A DNA stretch of 64,000 nt from Lacinutrix jangbogonensis (GTDB lineage Bacteria > Bacteroidota > Bacteroidia > Flavobacteriales > Flavobacteriaceae): positions 1 through 64,000 of the forward strand of contig NZ_JSWF01000019.1 of NCBI RefSeq assembly GCF_000797445.1. The letters are read 5' to 3'. The notes under the pieces are model-generated. The model was not told the DNA's origin. It saw only the letters and a program-made list of their open reading frames with translations, and did not search any database. The translations under genes and the position numbers were made by a program. Below are positions 7,886-17,719 of this stretch, piece after piece. Each line of letters opens with the position of its first letter. Position 1 is the first letter of the stretch.

Positions 7886-8983
7886 TTAATTTTGATAAAA
7901 AGTAACACTACCATATTCTGAGTTTATCTTTACTAAACTTCCAGAATTTTGAGTGCTATAATAGCCTCTATAGTAGCGATCTGAAGATTCTACTCGTTTT
8001 TTAACGAAATTGAAACCATCATCACTATCTTTTAAAGAACCATATTCTAATGCTATATCGAAATCGAAAGCTAGCATTGGATCGTAACCTATTTTTATAC
8101 CAACGTAATCTGAATCTATAGATACATTTTTTACGCTCTTTTGTAATTTTTCAATTTTAATTGAGCCATAATCTGCTGTAATATCTAGGTTTTTATAGAC
8201 ATCTCCAATGATTACGGTTAAGTAATCTCCATTGCCTTTTAGGTTGTTTACTTTATCTATAGTAATACCACCATAATCGCAATTGTAAGTCACATCCTCA
8301 GCAACTTCTACTTTAGATTTTGTATAGTCTGCAATAATTTCTAATGTGTTGGCTTTAGAAACCGTAAAACCGCTGTAGTCTGCATTAATTTTACCACTTT
8401 TAATGAATTCGAAATAACAGTTATTTGAGTAATCGAAATTAATGTTATTATTATCTGCCAAAAGCTCTTTAGTTGTAATTTTACCGTAATCACAATTTAA
8501 CTCTGCTCGGCCTTCAAGTGTTCCTAAATTAATGTTTCCATAATCGTTACTAAGGTTTACATTATTGGTAATAGGCATTTTAATAATGTAATTAATTTTC
8601 ATTTGTACAGTATTACTATTTTTCCAGCTCCACCAAGATTTACTCTTGTTTTTACTAAATTTTGTAATAGCAGTAACTAAGTCTTGAGATCCAGAAAATT
8701 CTACTGTAATACCATCTAGTTTTTTTTGTACTTTCTCTTCGTTGTCTCCAGTTGTGGTAATTGTTATTTCAAAATCAATAGTATTACCATCCCAAGTTAC
8801 GATATCTAAATTTCCGTAGCTGTTATCTACTTTCAATGTTGCATTATCGTTAACATTAAAAGATTTTGTAATGGTCTTTTCCTTTTTGTGTTTACCATCT
8901 TTATCGTTACTGGTATTCGCAAGCATTACTAATGGTAATAGTAATAAGACTGTGAATAATTTATAGTGTTGTAATTGTTTCAT
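7886..8983 (-). CDS. DUF4097-like secreted beta-repeat protein
   Basis: The 365-residue protein has a signal peptide (MKQLQHYKLFTVLLLLPLVMLA) and then repeated short beta segments with a recurring DYG or DYS motif (LSNDYGNINLG, LNCDYGKITT, NCDYGGITID, TADYGSIKIE, NSEYGSVTF). These form a right-handed beta-helix-like array related to DUF4097 and GIN proteins. Its start lies 23 bases inside the 3' end of the upstream anti-sigma-like gene, implying coupled translation. The function is unknown; the operon suggests an envelope-stress output. Confidence 0.78.
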   Translation of the reverse strand: MKQLQHYKLFTVLLLLPLVMLANTSNDKDGKHKKEKTITKSFNVNDNATLKVDNSYGNLDIVTWDGNTIDFEITITTTGDNEEKVQKKLDGITVEFSGSQDLVTAITKFSKNKSKSWWSWKNSNTVQMKINYIIKMPITNNVNLSNDYGNINLGTLEGRAELNCDYGKITTKELLADNNNINFDYSNNCYFEFIKSGKINADYSGFTVSKANTLEIIADYTKSKVEVAEDVTYNCDYGGITIDKVNNLKGNGDYLTVIIGDVYKNLDITADYGSIKIEKLQKSVKNVSIDSDYVGIKIGYDPMLAFDFDIALEYGSLKDSDDGFNFVKKRVESSDRYYRGYYSTQNSGSLVKINSEYGSVTFYQN

Positions 8984-9527
8984 TGTTGTTTAGTTTAAAT
9001 GTTTTTATACCTTCTATGTTTTCTAATACAGATTTTAATATGTTAATTCTATTTCCAAAATTATCGATCATGGCATGGATGACACGCTTATCGTTTCCGC
9101 TTTCTGTTAGGTCTAGTTTTAATTGATTGTATTGTGTTTCTAATGTTTTCATTTGTAGCATAGCATCTTTAATAAGTGCTTCAGTTTCTGGAGTACGTTC
9201 GTTATTAATTTTTTCTAATTCTTCAGCAATAACGGATGTGAAGAAATTTTGAGTATTCGCCATTTCTGGAGAGACACTTGCTAAGTCTTGAATATCTGAT
9301 TCCGTATTAAAATTAATTGCTAAAACCACTAGTAATACAATAGATGCTGCCATACCAAGAAATGGTTTCCATAAACGCTTGCTTGTTTTTGTAACAGCAA
9401 TGCCTTGCATTTGGTTTTGCTCTTTTAATTTATCTAAAAACCTGTTTTTATGACCATGACTTGGGACTTCAACATCAAAATCATGTTGAAATTTTTCAAA
9501 AAGCTGATGCATGTTATCTTCTTTCAT
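8961..9527 (-). CDS. Anti-sigma-factor-like single-span membrane protein
   Basis: The 188-residue protein has an N-terminal cytoplasmic part (MKEDNMHQLFEKFQHDFDVE...), one transmembrane helix (about residues 50-70, PFLGMAASIVLLVVLAINF) and a helical outer part with coiled-coil character. This layout and the position directly after an ECF sigma factor suggest the anti-sigma partner, although no ZAS zinc motif is present (inference). The ATG at 9527 is chosen; the frame stays open to a TTG at 9587 that overlaps the sigma stop. A 17-codon frame (9577-9524) fills the gap between the sigma stop and this ATG and ends in an ATGA overlap with it. Confidence 0.72.
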   Translation of the reverse strand: MKEDNMHQLFEKFQHDFDVEVPSHGHKNRFLDKLKEQNQMQGIAVTKTSKRLWKPFLGMAASIVLLVVLAINFNTESDIQDLASVSPEMANTQNFFTSVIAEELEKINNERTPETEALIKDAMLQMKTLETQYNQLKLDLTESGNDKRVIHAMIDNFGNRINILKSVLENIEGIKTFKLNNNETITTL

Positions 9528-9579
9528 TTTTTTGTTTTGTTTTTTATTTCCTCCTCCTGAGAATACATTGTATTCATTT

Positions 9580-10167
9580 TTAACCAACTAAGGCTTGCAT
9601 TTTTTTTCTTAAACTCTCTTTGGCTCTTGAAATGGTTGTACGACAATTAGAACTTGAAATCCTCATAATTTCACTTATCTCATCATAATCGAAACCTTCA
9701 ATTAAATGAAGCGTTAAGGCTACACGATAATTTTCTTTCAAGGTTTTCATAGTTTCCATTACTTGTTTAGCTTGTATAGTAGTAAACTCGTAATCTTCAG
9801 CTATTCCATGGGTGTCTTCAACTTTATAAAGCACATCGTCCAGAGGTACTTCATCAAATTTTGTACTCTTGTTATAATGGTAAATACTTTTGTTAATGAC
9901 TATACGTTTTAGCCAAGCTCCAAAGGTTTTAATCTCTTTTAAAGTGTTGAGTTTTGAAAACGCTAGTAAAAAAGCATCTTGCATAACATCTTCAGCTTCA
10001 AAACTGTTTTTCACAATTCGGTAAGCAGTGTTGTACATGGCTTTATAATACCTATTGTACAGTTCCAATTGTGCAAATTGGTTGTCGGTTTTACAAAGCT
10101 CAACGAGCTGTTCGATATTGTAGTTGGTTAATGTCAATTCTAATGGTTTGTTGTAGTAAGGATGCAA
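9580..10167 (-). CDS. RNA polymerase ECF-type sigma-70 factor
   Basis: The product is about 195 residues with region 2 (LYNRYYKAMYNTAYRIV, then FEAEDVMQDAFLLAFSKL), a short linker, and region 4 with its helix-turn-helix (LHLIEGFDYDEISEIMRISSSNCRTTISRAKESLRKKM). It would redirect RNA polymerase to its own operon and other envelope genes. No in-frame ATG exists at the N-terminus. The frame begins with TTG at 10167, or with TTG at 10137, which would give a start closer to the usual family length. It heads a four-gene reverse-strand operon. Confidence 0.9.
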   Translation of the reverse strand: MHPYYNKPLELTLTNYNIEQLVELCKTDNQFAQLELYNRYYKAMYNTAYRIVKNSFEAEDVMQDAFLLAFSKLNTLKEIKTFGAWLKRIVINKSIYHYNKSTKFDEVPLDDVLYKVEDTHGIAEDYEFTTIQAKQVMETMKTLKENYRVALTLHLIEGFDYDEISEIMRISSSNCRTTISRAKESLRKKMQALVG

Positions 10168-10501
10168 GTTAAATGAGTTTGTTACACTTTCTGTACATTT
10201 TTTTTAAAAATGCATATAAAGTGCAAGTGTAGCGAGAAAAATTTATTGTAAAAGCTGCGTATTGTATTGTTTCACTCTAGATTTTATTTAAGAGTATGCG
10301 TAAGAAAAACTGTTAACTCTTCAGTTTAAACTATTAACTAAAAGATTGGCATATTAATTGGACTTTTGTAGTAAGTTATACACAGTTGGTTATTAATAAT
10401 TAATTGATAATCAGGGTGTTTATACATTATAAATATTAATTTCACAAACAGAACATTATGAGCCAAATACTATTTGGTGACATAATGACGTATATAAACA
10501 T
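10168..10501. promoter_or_regulatory. Divergent control region of sigma operon and lon
   Basis: This gap of about 330 bases separates the divergent ECF sigma operon and lon, and must hold both promoters. No good TAnnTTTG match is seen on either strand. A dyad AGCCAAATACTATTTGGTG lies at about 10461-10480, just before the lon start, and could be an operator or a leader hairpin (inference). Confidence 0.4.
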
Positions 10502-12949
10502 ATGAAGAAATCTAATTTTATTAGTCTAGACAGTTTGTCATTGCAGGATTTTGATGAAAATTCAGAGTTAATTCCATTAATGACACCTGAAGATGAAGAG
10601 AAAATTAACAAAGAAAATTTACCAGAAACATTACCAATTTTATCATTGCGTAATACTGTTTTATTTCCTGGCGTAGTTATCCCAATCACAGCAGGGCGCG
10701 ATAAGAGTATTAAATTAATAGACGATGCTAATAAAGGTTCTAAAGTAATTGGAGTAGTATCGCAAAAAGACGAAGCGGTCGAAGATCCTAAGGCAGGAGA
10801 TATACATTTAGTGGGTACTGTTGCTCGTATTCTTAAAGTGCTTAAAATGCCAGATGGTAACACAACGGTTATTATTCAAGGTAAAAAACGTTTTAGTGTA
10901 GCAGAAGTTATTACTGAGGAGCCCTATATGAATGCGACAGTAAGAGAAGTTCCAGAAGCGAAGCCAGCGAAAAAGAATAAAGAATTTCAAGCAATTATAG
11001 ATTCTATTAAGGATTTAGCACTTCAAATTATAAAGGATAGTCCAAATATCCCAAGTGAAGCTTCTTTCGCCATTAAGAATATTGAAAGCGATTCGTTTTT
11101 AATCAATTTTGTGTCTTCTAACATGAATCTTCCTGTTGAAGACAAACAAAAACTTTTAGAAATAAACGATTTAAAAGCGCGCGCTTTAGAAACTTTAAAA
11201 TTTATGAATATTGAACTTCAGAAATTGGAGTTAAAAAATGATATTCAATCTAAGGTTCAAAGCGATATGAACCAACAGCAGCGTGAGTATTTCTTAAATC
11301 AGCAAATGAAAACCATCCAAGAAGAGCTTGGCGGTGGCAATGCAGAGGAGATGGAAGACATGAAAAACCGTGCTAAAGACAAAAAGTGGGATGACAACGT
11401 AGCGGAGCATTTTGAAAAGGAATTATCAAAAATGCAACGTATGAATCCGCAAGTTGCTGAATATTCTATACAACGTAACTATTTAGACTTGTTTCTTGAT
11501 TTACCTTGGAATGAATTCAGCAAGGATAAATTCGACCTTAAACGCGCTAAAAAGATATTAGATAGAGATCATTATGGTTTAGACGATGTTAAAAAACGTA
11601 TTATAGAATATTTAGCCGTACTAAAATTACGTAATGATATGAAATCGCCAATTTTATGTCTTTATGGACCTCCAGGAGTTGGTAAAACTTCTTTAGGAAA
11701 GTCTATTGCTGAGGCTTTAGGTCGTGAATATGTTCGTGTATCTTTAGGAGGTTTAAGAGACGAAGCAGAAATTAGAGGACATAGAAAAACCTATATTGGC
11801 GCTATGCCAGGTCGTATTATTCAGTCTTTAAAAAAGGCAGGAACTTCTAATCCTGTCTTTGTATTAGACGAAATAGATAAGTTATCTAATTCCAATCAAG
11901 GCGATCCATCGTCTGCTTTACTAGAAGTTTTAGATCCAGAACAAAATAGCGAGTTTCATGATAACTTCCTTGAAATGGGTTACGACCTTTCTAAGGTTAT
12001 GTTTATTGCGACTTCTAATAACTTAGGAAGCATTCAGCCAGCGTTGCGCGACAGAATGGAAATAATAAATGTATCAGGTTATACTATTGAAGAGAAAGTA
12101 GAGATAGGAAAGCGTCATTTATTACCAAAGCAGCTAAAAGAACATGGTTTAAAAGACACCCATTTAAAGCTTGGAAAACCACAAATGGAAAAAATAGTAG
12201 AAGGTTATACAAGAGAATCTGGAGTAAGAGGCTTAGAAAAACAAATTGCAAAAATGGTGCGTTATGCAGCCATGAATATAGCAATGGAAGAAGATTACGA
12301 TCTTAAAGTAACTAATGAAACAGTTATCAAAGTTCTAGGTGGGCCAAAATTAGAACGCGACAAATACGAAAATAACGATGTTGCAGGTGTTGTAACTGGT
12401 TTAGCTTGGACTAGAGTAGGAGGCGATATTTTATTTATAGAATCTATTTTATCAAAAGGTAAAGGCACATTATCTATTACTGGAAACTTAGGTAAAGTCA
12501 TGAAGGAGTCTGCAACTATAGCTATGGAATACATAAAAGCGAATGCAGAAGAGTTTGGTATTGCCCCAGATATTTTTGGTAAATACAATGTGCATATTCA
12601 TGTGCCAGAAGGCGCCACACCAAAAGATGGACCAAGTGCTGGTGTAACGATGTTAACCTCTTTAGTCTCTTTATTTACACAGCGTAAAATTAAAAAGAGT
12701 TTAGCCATGACAGGAGAAATTACACTTCGTGGTAAAGTGTTACCAGTTGGTGGAATTAAAGAAAAAATTCTAGCAGCAAAGCGTGCAAAAATTAAAGAAA
12801 TTTTACTTTGTGAAGATAATAGAAGAGACATCGAGGAGATTAAGCAAGACTATTTAAAAGGTTTAACGTTCCATTATGTTACAGAAATGAAAGACGTAAT
12901 AAAATTAGCATTAACAAATCAGAAAGTTAAAAACGCTAAAAAATTGTAA
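10502..12949 (+). CDS. lon: ATP-dependent protease Lon
   Basis: This cytoplasmic AAA+ serine protease degrades damaged and regulatory proteins. The 815-residue protein has the N-terminal substrate-binding LAN domain (about residues 45-235), a coiled-coil region, the AAA+ module with Walker [14 protein letters not shown] and Walker [10 protein letters not shown], and the C-terminal protease domain. The catalytic dyad is Ser712 in PKDGPSAGV and Lys753 in GGIKEK. Length and order are standard for LonA. Several antisense frames across this gene are shadows. Confidence 0.97.
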   Translation: MKKSNFISLDSLSLQDFDENSELIPLMTPEDEEKINKENLPETLPILSLRNTVLFPGVVIPITAGRDKSIKLIDDANKGSKVIGVVSQKDEAVEDPKAGDIHLVGTVARILKVLKMPDGNTTVIIQGKKRFSVAEVITEEPYMNATVREVPEAKPAKKNKEFQAIIDSIKDLALQIIKDSPNIPSEASFAIKNIESDSFLINFVSSNMNLPVEDKQKLLEINDLKARALETLKFMNIELQKLELKNDIQSKVQSDMNQQQREYFLNQQMKTIQEELGGGNAEEMEDMKNRAKDKKWDDNVAEHFEKELSKMQRMNPQVAEYSIQRNYLDLFLDLPWNEFSKDKFDLKRAKKILDRDHYGLDDVKKRIIEYLAVLKLRNDMKSPILCLYGPPGVGKTSLGKSIAEALGREYVRVSLGGLRDEAEIRGHRKTYIGAMPGRIIQSLKKAGTSNPVFVLDEIDKLSNSNQGDPSSALLEVLDPEQNSEFHDNFLEMGYDLSKVMFIATSNNLGSIQPALRDRMEIINVSGYTIEEKVEIGKRHLLPKQLKEHGLKDTHLKLGKPQMEKIVEGYTRESGVRGLEKQIAKMVRYAAMNIAMEEDYDLKVTNETVIKVLGGPKLERDKYENNDVAGVVTGLAWTRVGGDILFIESILSKGKGTLSITGNLGKVMKESATIAMEYIKANAEEFGIAPDIFGKYNVHIHVPEGATPKDGPSAGVTMLTSLVSLFTQRKIKKSLAMTGEITLRGKVLPVGGIKEKILAAKRAKIKEILLCEDNRRDIEEIKQDYLKGLTFHYVTEMKDVIKLALTNQKVKNAKKL

Positions 12950-13230
12950 GGATGATAGTCATTGTATTTGGTTTGCTATCTATCTAATTGGGAATTTTTG
13001 CTGAGTAATATAAGGCCGCAGAGAATTGAACTTATTGTAACTTAGGGAAAATGAAATGTGGTCTGGGCTATTTCAATACAATATTACAGGTGATGCTTTA
13101 ATTAAATAGAATAACAATCTTGCTATTGGTAAGAGATTGAGAGGTACTGTAAAAAAACAAGTCAGATTATATTTCTGTCTTTACAGAAACAAGTTTAGCA
13201 TAAAAACTAAAATAAAGAATACACATATTT

Positions 13231-14211
13231 ATGAAAATATTGTTCCTAGCACTCTCGTGCATAATTAGTTTAGCTGCATTTTCGCAAGAGAATATAGAAG
13301 ATGTAATTATTGATGGTAAACCCGCGAAAATTAATACCATAACGGGTGTTTATACATTTACTGATGGTACTCCAAATAGTCATGCTTCTGAAAACGAGTA
13401 TGTAACCACAAATACTAGTGCAGTAGACACTATAACAACTAATACTAATGTTATAACTCCTAAACTCGTGGAAGATAGAGTTCATAACGTTAGTAAAGGA
13501 GAAACGTTATATTTCCTTTCTAAGAAATATGGAATTAGTGTGGCTCAGATAAAGAGCTTAAATAATTTTACAAATAACCTAATTAGTGTAAACCAGAAGA
13601 TTAAAATTGGAAATAATACTTCGTCAGAAATTATTGAGAACTCGCTTTACGTGGTAGAAAAGGGAGACACAATTCCTAAACTCATGGAAGATAGAGTTCA
13701 TAACGTTAGTAAAGGTGAGACGTTATATTTCATTTCTAAGAAATATGGAATTAGTGTGGCTCAGGTAAAGAGCTTAAATAATTTAACAAACAATCTAATT
13801 AGTGTAAACCAGAAGATTAAAATTGGAAATAATACTTCGTCAGAAATTATTGAGAACTCGCTTTACGTGGTAGAAAAGGGAGACACAACTCCTAAACTCA
13901 TGGAAGATAGAGTTCATAATGTTAGTAAAGGAGAAACGTTATATTTCATTTCTAAGAAATATGGAATTAGTATGGCTCAGATAAAGAGCTTAAATAATTT
14001 TACAAACAACGTAATTAGTGTAAACCAGAAGATTAGAATTGGATATAATACTTCGTCAGAAATTATTGAGAACTCGTTTTATGTGGTAGAAAAGGGAGAC
14101 ACATTGTACCATATTGCTAAGAATGCTAATGTTTCGGTTAAAGAGTTGAAACAGCTTAATAACTTAGAAAGCAATATTATTAGCATTGGTCAAGAACTTA
14201 TAATAAAATAA
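13231..14211 (+). CDS. Secreted LysM-repeat protein with recent tandem duplications
   Basis: The 326-residue protein has a signal peptide (MKILFLALSCIISLAAFSQ), a divergent N-terminal part to about residue 75, and four LysM peptidoglycan-binding modules. Three nearly identical 72-residue units begin with PKL(V/M)EDRVHNVSKGETLYF and end with LYVVEKGDT. A diverged fourth module (LYHIAKNANVSVKELKQLNN) closes the protein. Each unit ends in the first residues of a LysM (VVEKGDT) and then restarts, as expected from unequal crossing-over between neighbouring LysM starts. It probably attaches to cell wall in the periplasm; no catalytic domain is present. Confidence 0.88.
   Translation: MKILFLALSCIISLAAFSQENIEDVIIDGKPAKINTITGVYTFTDGTPNSHASENEYVTTNTSAVDTITTNTNVITPKLVEDRVHNVSKGETLYFLSKKYGISVAQIKSLNNFTNNLISVNQKIKIGNNTSSEIIENSLYVVEKGDTIPKLMEDRVHNVSKGETLYFISKKYGISVAQVKSLNNLTNNLISVNQKIKIGNNTSSEIIENSLYVVEKGDTTPKLMEDRVHNVSKGETLYFISKKYGISMAQIKSLNNFTNNVISVNQKIRIGYNTSSEIIENSFYVVEKGDTLYHIAKNANVSVKELKQLNNLESNIISIGQELIIK
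13459..14100 (+). repeat. Three tandem 216-bp repeats inside the LysM gene
   Basis: Units start at 13459, 13675 and 13891, each 216 bases (72 codons). They differ at only a few positions, including synonymous ones, so the duplications are recent relative to the fourth LysM. Confidence 0.93.
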
Positions 14212-14245
14212 AAAACACATCTCAACGTTTTAAGATAGATTTAGT

Positions 14246-14253
14246 TACTTTTG
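14246..14253 (+). promoter_or_regulatory. TAnnTTTG promoter of porQ
   Basis: TACTTTTG matches the Bacteroidetes -7 element and ends only 7 bases before the ATG at 14261. The transcript would have little or no leader. Confidence 0.55.
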
Positions 14254-14260
14254 CCACTTT

Positions 14261-15280
14261 ATGCTTAAAAAAATTACTACTTTTTGCTTTGTCCTACTTA
14301 ACATCTATTGCTATGCGCAATTAGGTGGACAATCTACTTATCAATTTTTAAATTTAGTCTCTTCTCCAAGGCAAGCCGCTTTAGGAGGTAAGGTGTTAAC
14401 TAATATCGATTGGGATGTTACACAAGCACTATACAATCCATCTGCTATTAATATAGAAATGGATAACCAATTAGCACTTAATTACACTAGCTATTTAGGT
14501 GGTGTTAATTATGGGACTGCTGCTTATGCATATACTGTAGATAGACGCGTACAAACCTATCATGCCGGAATTACTTATATCAATTATGGTGATTTTTCTG
14601 GTTATAATGAAAACGGAGAATCTACAGGTGATTTTTCAGGATCTGAGGTTGCTTTATCTGTTGGTTATGCAGCACAAATTGGTTATAGCGATTTCTATTG
14701 TGGCGCAAATCTAAAGATTATTAATTCTAGTTTAGAACAATATAACTCTATAGGTATAGCGACCGATTTAGCGCTTATGTATAGAGATGAGCGTTTAGAA
14801 TTTCAAGGTACTATAGTCATTAGAAATCTAGGTACACAAATTACAACTTACGAAGACACACAAGAAGCTTTACCTTTAGAAATAGATATAGGTTTATCTC
14901 AAACCTTGGAGAATGTACCATTACGTTGGCATTTAACTTTCGAGAATTTACAGCAATGGCCAATTGGAGAATCTAATCCAGCGAGAGCAACTACAGATTT
15001 AGAAGGTAACCAAGAACAAGAAAAAGTTGGGTTTTTAGGGCAAGTTATTAGACATACAATACTAGGAGCAGAGCTTTTTCCAGATAAAGGTTTTAATATT
15101 CGTTTAGGTTATAATTTTAGACGTGCCGAAGAATTACGTATCGAAGATCAACGTAACTTCTCTGGTATTTCTGCTGGTTTCTCTATTAAGCTAAACAAAA
15201 TGCGTTTTAGCTATACACACGCTAAATATACAGCGGCTTCAAATGCGAACTTCTTTGGTTTGCAGATTGATTTAAGGTAA
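14261..15280 (+). CDS. porQ: Type IX secretion system protein PorQ
   Basis: The 339-residue outer-membrane barrel protein has a signal peptide (MLKKITTFCFVLLNIYCYA) followed by QLGGQSTYQFLNL and SPRQAALGGK, the characteristic opening of PorQ. Repeated amphipathic strands follow (LALNYTSYLGG, HAGITYINYGDF, FNIRLGYNFR) with an F-rich C-terminal barrel end. PorQ is an accessory, PorV-like component of the type IX secretion system, associated with surface attachment of cargo. In related genomes it often lies near cmk, as it does here with three small genes between (recollection). Confidence 0.88.
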   Translation: MLKKITTFCFVLLNIYCYAQLGGQSTYQFLNLVSSPRQAALGGKVLTNIDWDVTQALYNPSAINIEMDNQLALNYTSYLGGVNYGTAAYAYTVDRRVQTYHAGITYINYGDFSGYNENGESTGDFSGSEVALSVGYAAQIGYSDFYCGANLKIINSSLEQYNSIGIATDLALMYRDERLEFQGTIVIRNLGTQITTYEDTQEALPLEIDIGLSQTLENVPLRWHLTFENLQQWPIGESNPARATTDLEGNQEQEKVGFLGQVIRHTILGAELFPDKGFNIRLGYNFRRAEELRIEDQRNFSGISAGFSIKLNKMRFSYTHAKYTAASNANFFGLQIDLR

Positions 15281-15408
15281 TGAATATTTGAAGTTGTAAA
15301 AAAAAAAACACCCAAGCTTTTTTATCTTATTGTAAAAAGTATATTATGGATTTGTTATCTTAGAAACTCTTTAGAGCGCTTTTTAACCCATAAATACTTT
15401 TAATCATT

Positions 15409-16251
15409 ATGAGAATTCACAGCTTAATAGTATTACGACATTCAATTATTTGTCTTACTTTTTTTAGTTTCTTTTTTGCTTGCCAAAATAATTCCAAATC
15501 AAAAGAAATAACTCCAGTTTCTATCCCTGAAATCAATAAACCGATTCCTGAAACTGTCGATCAAAATTCAACACAAATTACTGAGGATAAAGTAACCGAT
15601 AAACTACTTTTTTCTTGGGTAGATAATCTTAACATTCGATCTGAACCTAATTCTAAAAGTAACGCTATAGCAGTTGTAAATAAAGATGATGCATTAACTT
15701 TCACGGGAGAGACTTCAGACGAAAAAGAAATTATTGTTCTTAGATCTCTTTCTTACAATGAATTCTGGTTGAAAGTTGTCTTTAACAACAAAGAAGGATG
15801 GGTATTTGGAGGCGCCGTTAAATATAAAGATGAAATTAAAGGAAATGATATAATTGATGATACACACTTAAATTTTCAACATTTTGGGACTTTTAACTTG
15901 AAGGAATGGGAGAAAATTAACAAGAGTGAAGAAAGTGGCGGAGATTATATGGGAGAATTTGTTTCTTATAAAAAGGGAAACCAAATTTTAAAAGTTGAGA
16001 ACTCTGATTTAGGAGATTATGGATATGGCAGAAAACATCAGCTTTTTCAAGGAGAGAAACTACTTAGAGAAAGAGATTTTAGTTTTAGTGCCGACGAAGG
16101 AATTATGAAATTAAAAGAGACTGTAAAAATATATACAAGTAATCCGCCCAAGCAATTCTCTCGTAATCAAAATCTTGATAAACATTTTGGACAATTAAAT
16201 GCTTTACCAATGCTGGTTAATGGGGTTTGGAAAGGAAGTGATATCAAATAA
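15409..16251 (+). CDS. SH3-domain lipoprotein
   Basis: The 280-residue protein has a hydrophobic N-terminus ending in a lipobox-like FFFAC at about residue 26, so it is probably lipidated. After a low-complexity linker comes a bacterial SH3-like domain (about residues 65-135: LFSWVDNLNIRSEPNSKS ... FWLKVVFNNKEGWVFGGAV) of the type that binds cell-wall peptides. The C-terminal half is an unrecognised domain. It is probably an envelope protein; the specific role is unknown. Confidence 0.72.
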   Translation: MRIHSLIVLRHSIICLTFFSFFFACQNNSKSKEITPVSIPEINKPIPETVDQNSTQITEDKVTDKLLFSWVDNLNIRSEPNSKSNAIAVVNKDDALTFTGETSDEKEIIVLRSLSYNEFWLKVVFNNKEGWVFGGAVKYKDEIKGNDIIDDTHLNFQHFGTFNLKEWEKINKSEESGGDYMGEFVSYKKGNQILKVENSDLGDYGYGRKHQLFQGEKLLRERDFSFSADEGIMKLKETVKIYTSNPPKQFSRNQNLDKHFGQLNALPMLVNGVWKGSDIK

Positions 16252-16351
16252 TAATCTTAAAAAAAATGACTACGGCTTGCTGCAATTAACATAAGCTTTT
16301 TTTTATTTATCAGAAAAAAATTGTTGCAAATCAAATTTTAAAAAATAAAAC

Positions 16352-16888
16352 ATGAGATACTTACTTCTATTAATGATACTTTTAGTGAGTTGTAAACCAA
16401 CAGAGTCCATTACAAAAACTACAAAAAAAGTAAACATTAATACTTTGCAAGATGCCATTGCATATCGCCATTTTACAGCAGAAATGCCAAAAGGTTGGCA
16501 CTTTGTTTTTGATCATGGATTTGCTGCCTATTCACCTTCAGTTTTGGGTAATTCTTATTATAAAAGTATTACAAAAATATTTAATCTAGAGTATTTAAAT
16601 ACTAAAAATAAACCTCTAGAAAAAGTAGCGAAAAAAGACTTTTATAATTTTGCTAGTTATCGCGATGCTTATGAATTTGAAAATGAAGTCTTTCAAACAA
16701 AATTTGGTGAGACTTACAGTTATACTTTAAGCTTTAAATTAGGTAAAACAATTTATAAAGTAAACAGAACATATTTTACTTTTAATAACAGGTATTACTG
16801 TATGTACTATCATTCGGAAAAAAAGATTTTTGACACCTATTTCGATACTGCCAAAGCACTTATGTTTTCTATACAAGTGAAAGCGTAA
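16352..16888 (+). CDS. Lipoprotein of unknown function
   Basis: The 178-residue protein starts with a short signal sequence and lipobox (MRYLLLLMILLVSC). The rest is a mixed alpha/beta sequence rich in Phe, Tyr and Lys (FHTAEMPKGWHFVFDHGFAAYSP-like region) with no motif I recognise. It lies in a run of small envelope genes between porQ and cmk. Confidence 0.62.
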   Translation: MRYLLLLMILLVSCKPTESITKTTKKVNINTLQDAIAYRHFTAEMPKGWHFVFDHGFAAYSPSVLGNSYYKSITKIFNLEYLNTKNKPLEKVAKKDFYNFASYRDAYEFENEVFQTKFGETYSYTLSFKLGKTIYKVNRTYFTFNNRYYCMYYHSEKKIFDTYFDTAKALMFSIQVKA

Positions 16889-17060
16889 TGTTACCTTTTT
16901 TTTAGAGTTAGATAAGGTTGTTAAGGCTTGACTTTATGAAAAAAATAAGCTAACTTCGTGTAACGTATACTATAAAATACTTGGGCTGAATTTATTTTAG
17001 TATTGAAACAATTTTATATCGACGATTATTAGGTACAATTTAAAACAGACAAGGTCACTT

Positions 17061-17531
17061 ATGAAAATACACTTAAAAATAGTAGTTTCTACAATTTTAC
17101 TTCTTTTTTTTACTACGCAACAAATGAGAGCTCAAGATGTAACAAAAGCTCATAAAGATTCATTAAATATTTTGGTTAAAAAATATTATGATCTTAACCT
17201 TAAAACATTTCAGTCTAATTCATCTATAGAAGACATCGATAGAATTTTTGAACTTTTTACAGATGATTTTACATATGTTCATCCTAAATATGGAGGCACT
17301 TATACGCGAGAAGATTTATACAATGGTTATGTTAGGAATCAGAAAAACGGTCGTTACGATGGATCAATCATTACTATAAAAGTATTAAACAAAATTATAG
17401 GATTAAGCGCTGTAGTTGTTCACAGAGTATATGTGCAAAAAAAGGATGACGGAATTAAGGAAGAAGAAGCACAAATGACACTTTTTGAATTTAAAAAAGG
17501 AAAAATATCTCGAATCTATGAATATTGGTAA
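17061..17531 (+). CDS. Secreted SnoaL/NTF2-like protein
   Basis: The 156-residue protein has a signal peptide (cleavage near QMRAQ) and a domain with the cone-shaped NTF2/SnoaL pattern: a first helix (LVKKYYDLNLKTF), then FELFTDDFTYVHPKYGGTYTREDLYNGY, followed by strands IITIKVL, VVVHRVYVQ and MTLFEFKKGKISRIYEYW. These folds bind small molecules or catalyse isomerisations, but no specific residues identify a substrate. Confidence 0.72.
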   Translation: MKIHLKIVVSTILLLFFTTQQMRAQDVTKAHKDSLNILVKKYYDLNLKTFQSNSSIEDIDRIFELFTDDFTYVHPKYGGTYTREDLYNGYVRNQKNGRYDGSIITIKVLNKIIGLSAVVVHRVYVQKKDDGIKEEEAQMTLFEFKKGKISRIYEYW

Positions 17532-17719
17532 TGGAATAAAAGCTGTACTTAACAACCAGTATAATTCATTGCTAGTTTAATGATTACTATAAAAATCCTA
17601 CGGATGTTCCTTTGACTCGTTTTCTTTTGCTAAATTAGTTACCTAAACATGTAATGAAATCATGCACAAGACCGTTAAACGAACGCTTCAAAATAAATAA
17701 TTAAACCCAAATCAACAAA

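Noticed and set aside
10456-12831. Several antisense frames of 60-135 codons across lon
   Set aside because: They lie opposite a strongly conserved gene, have no motifs, and are usual shadows in AT-rich coding sequence.
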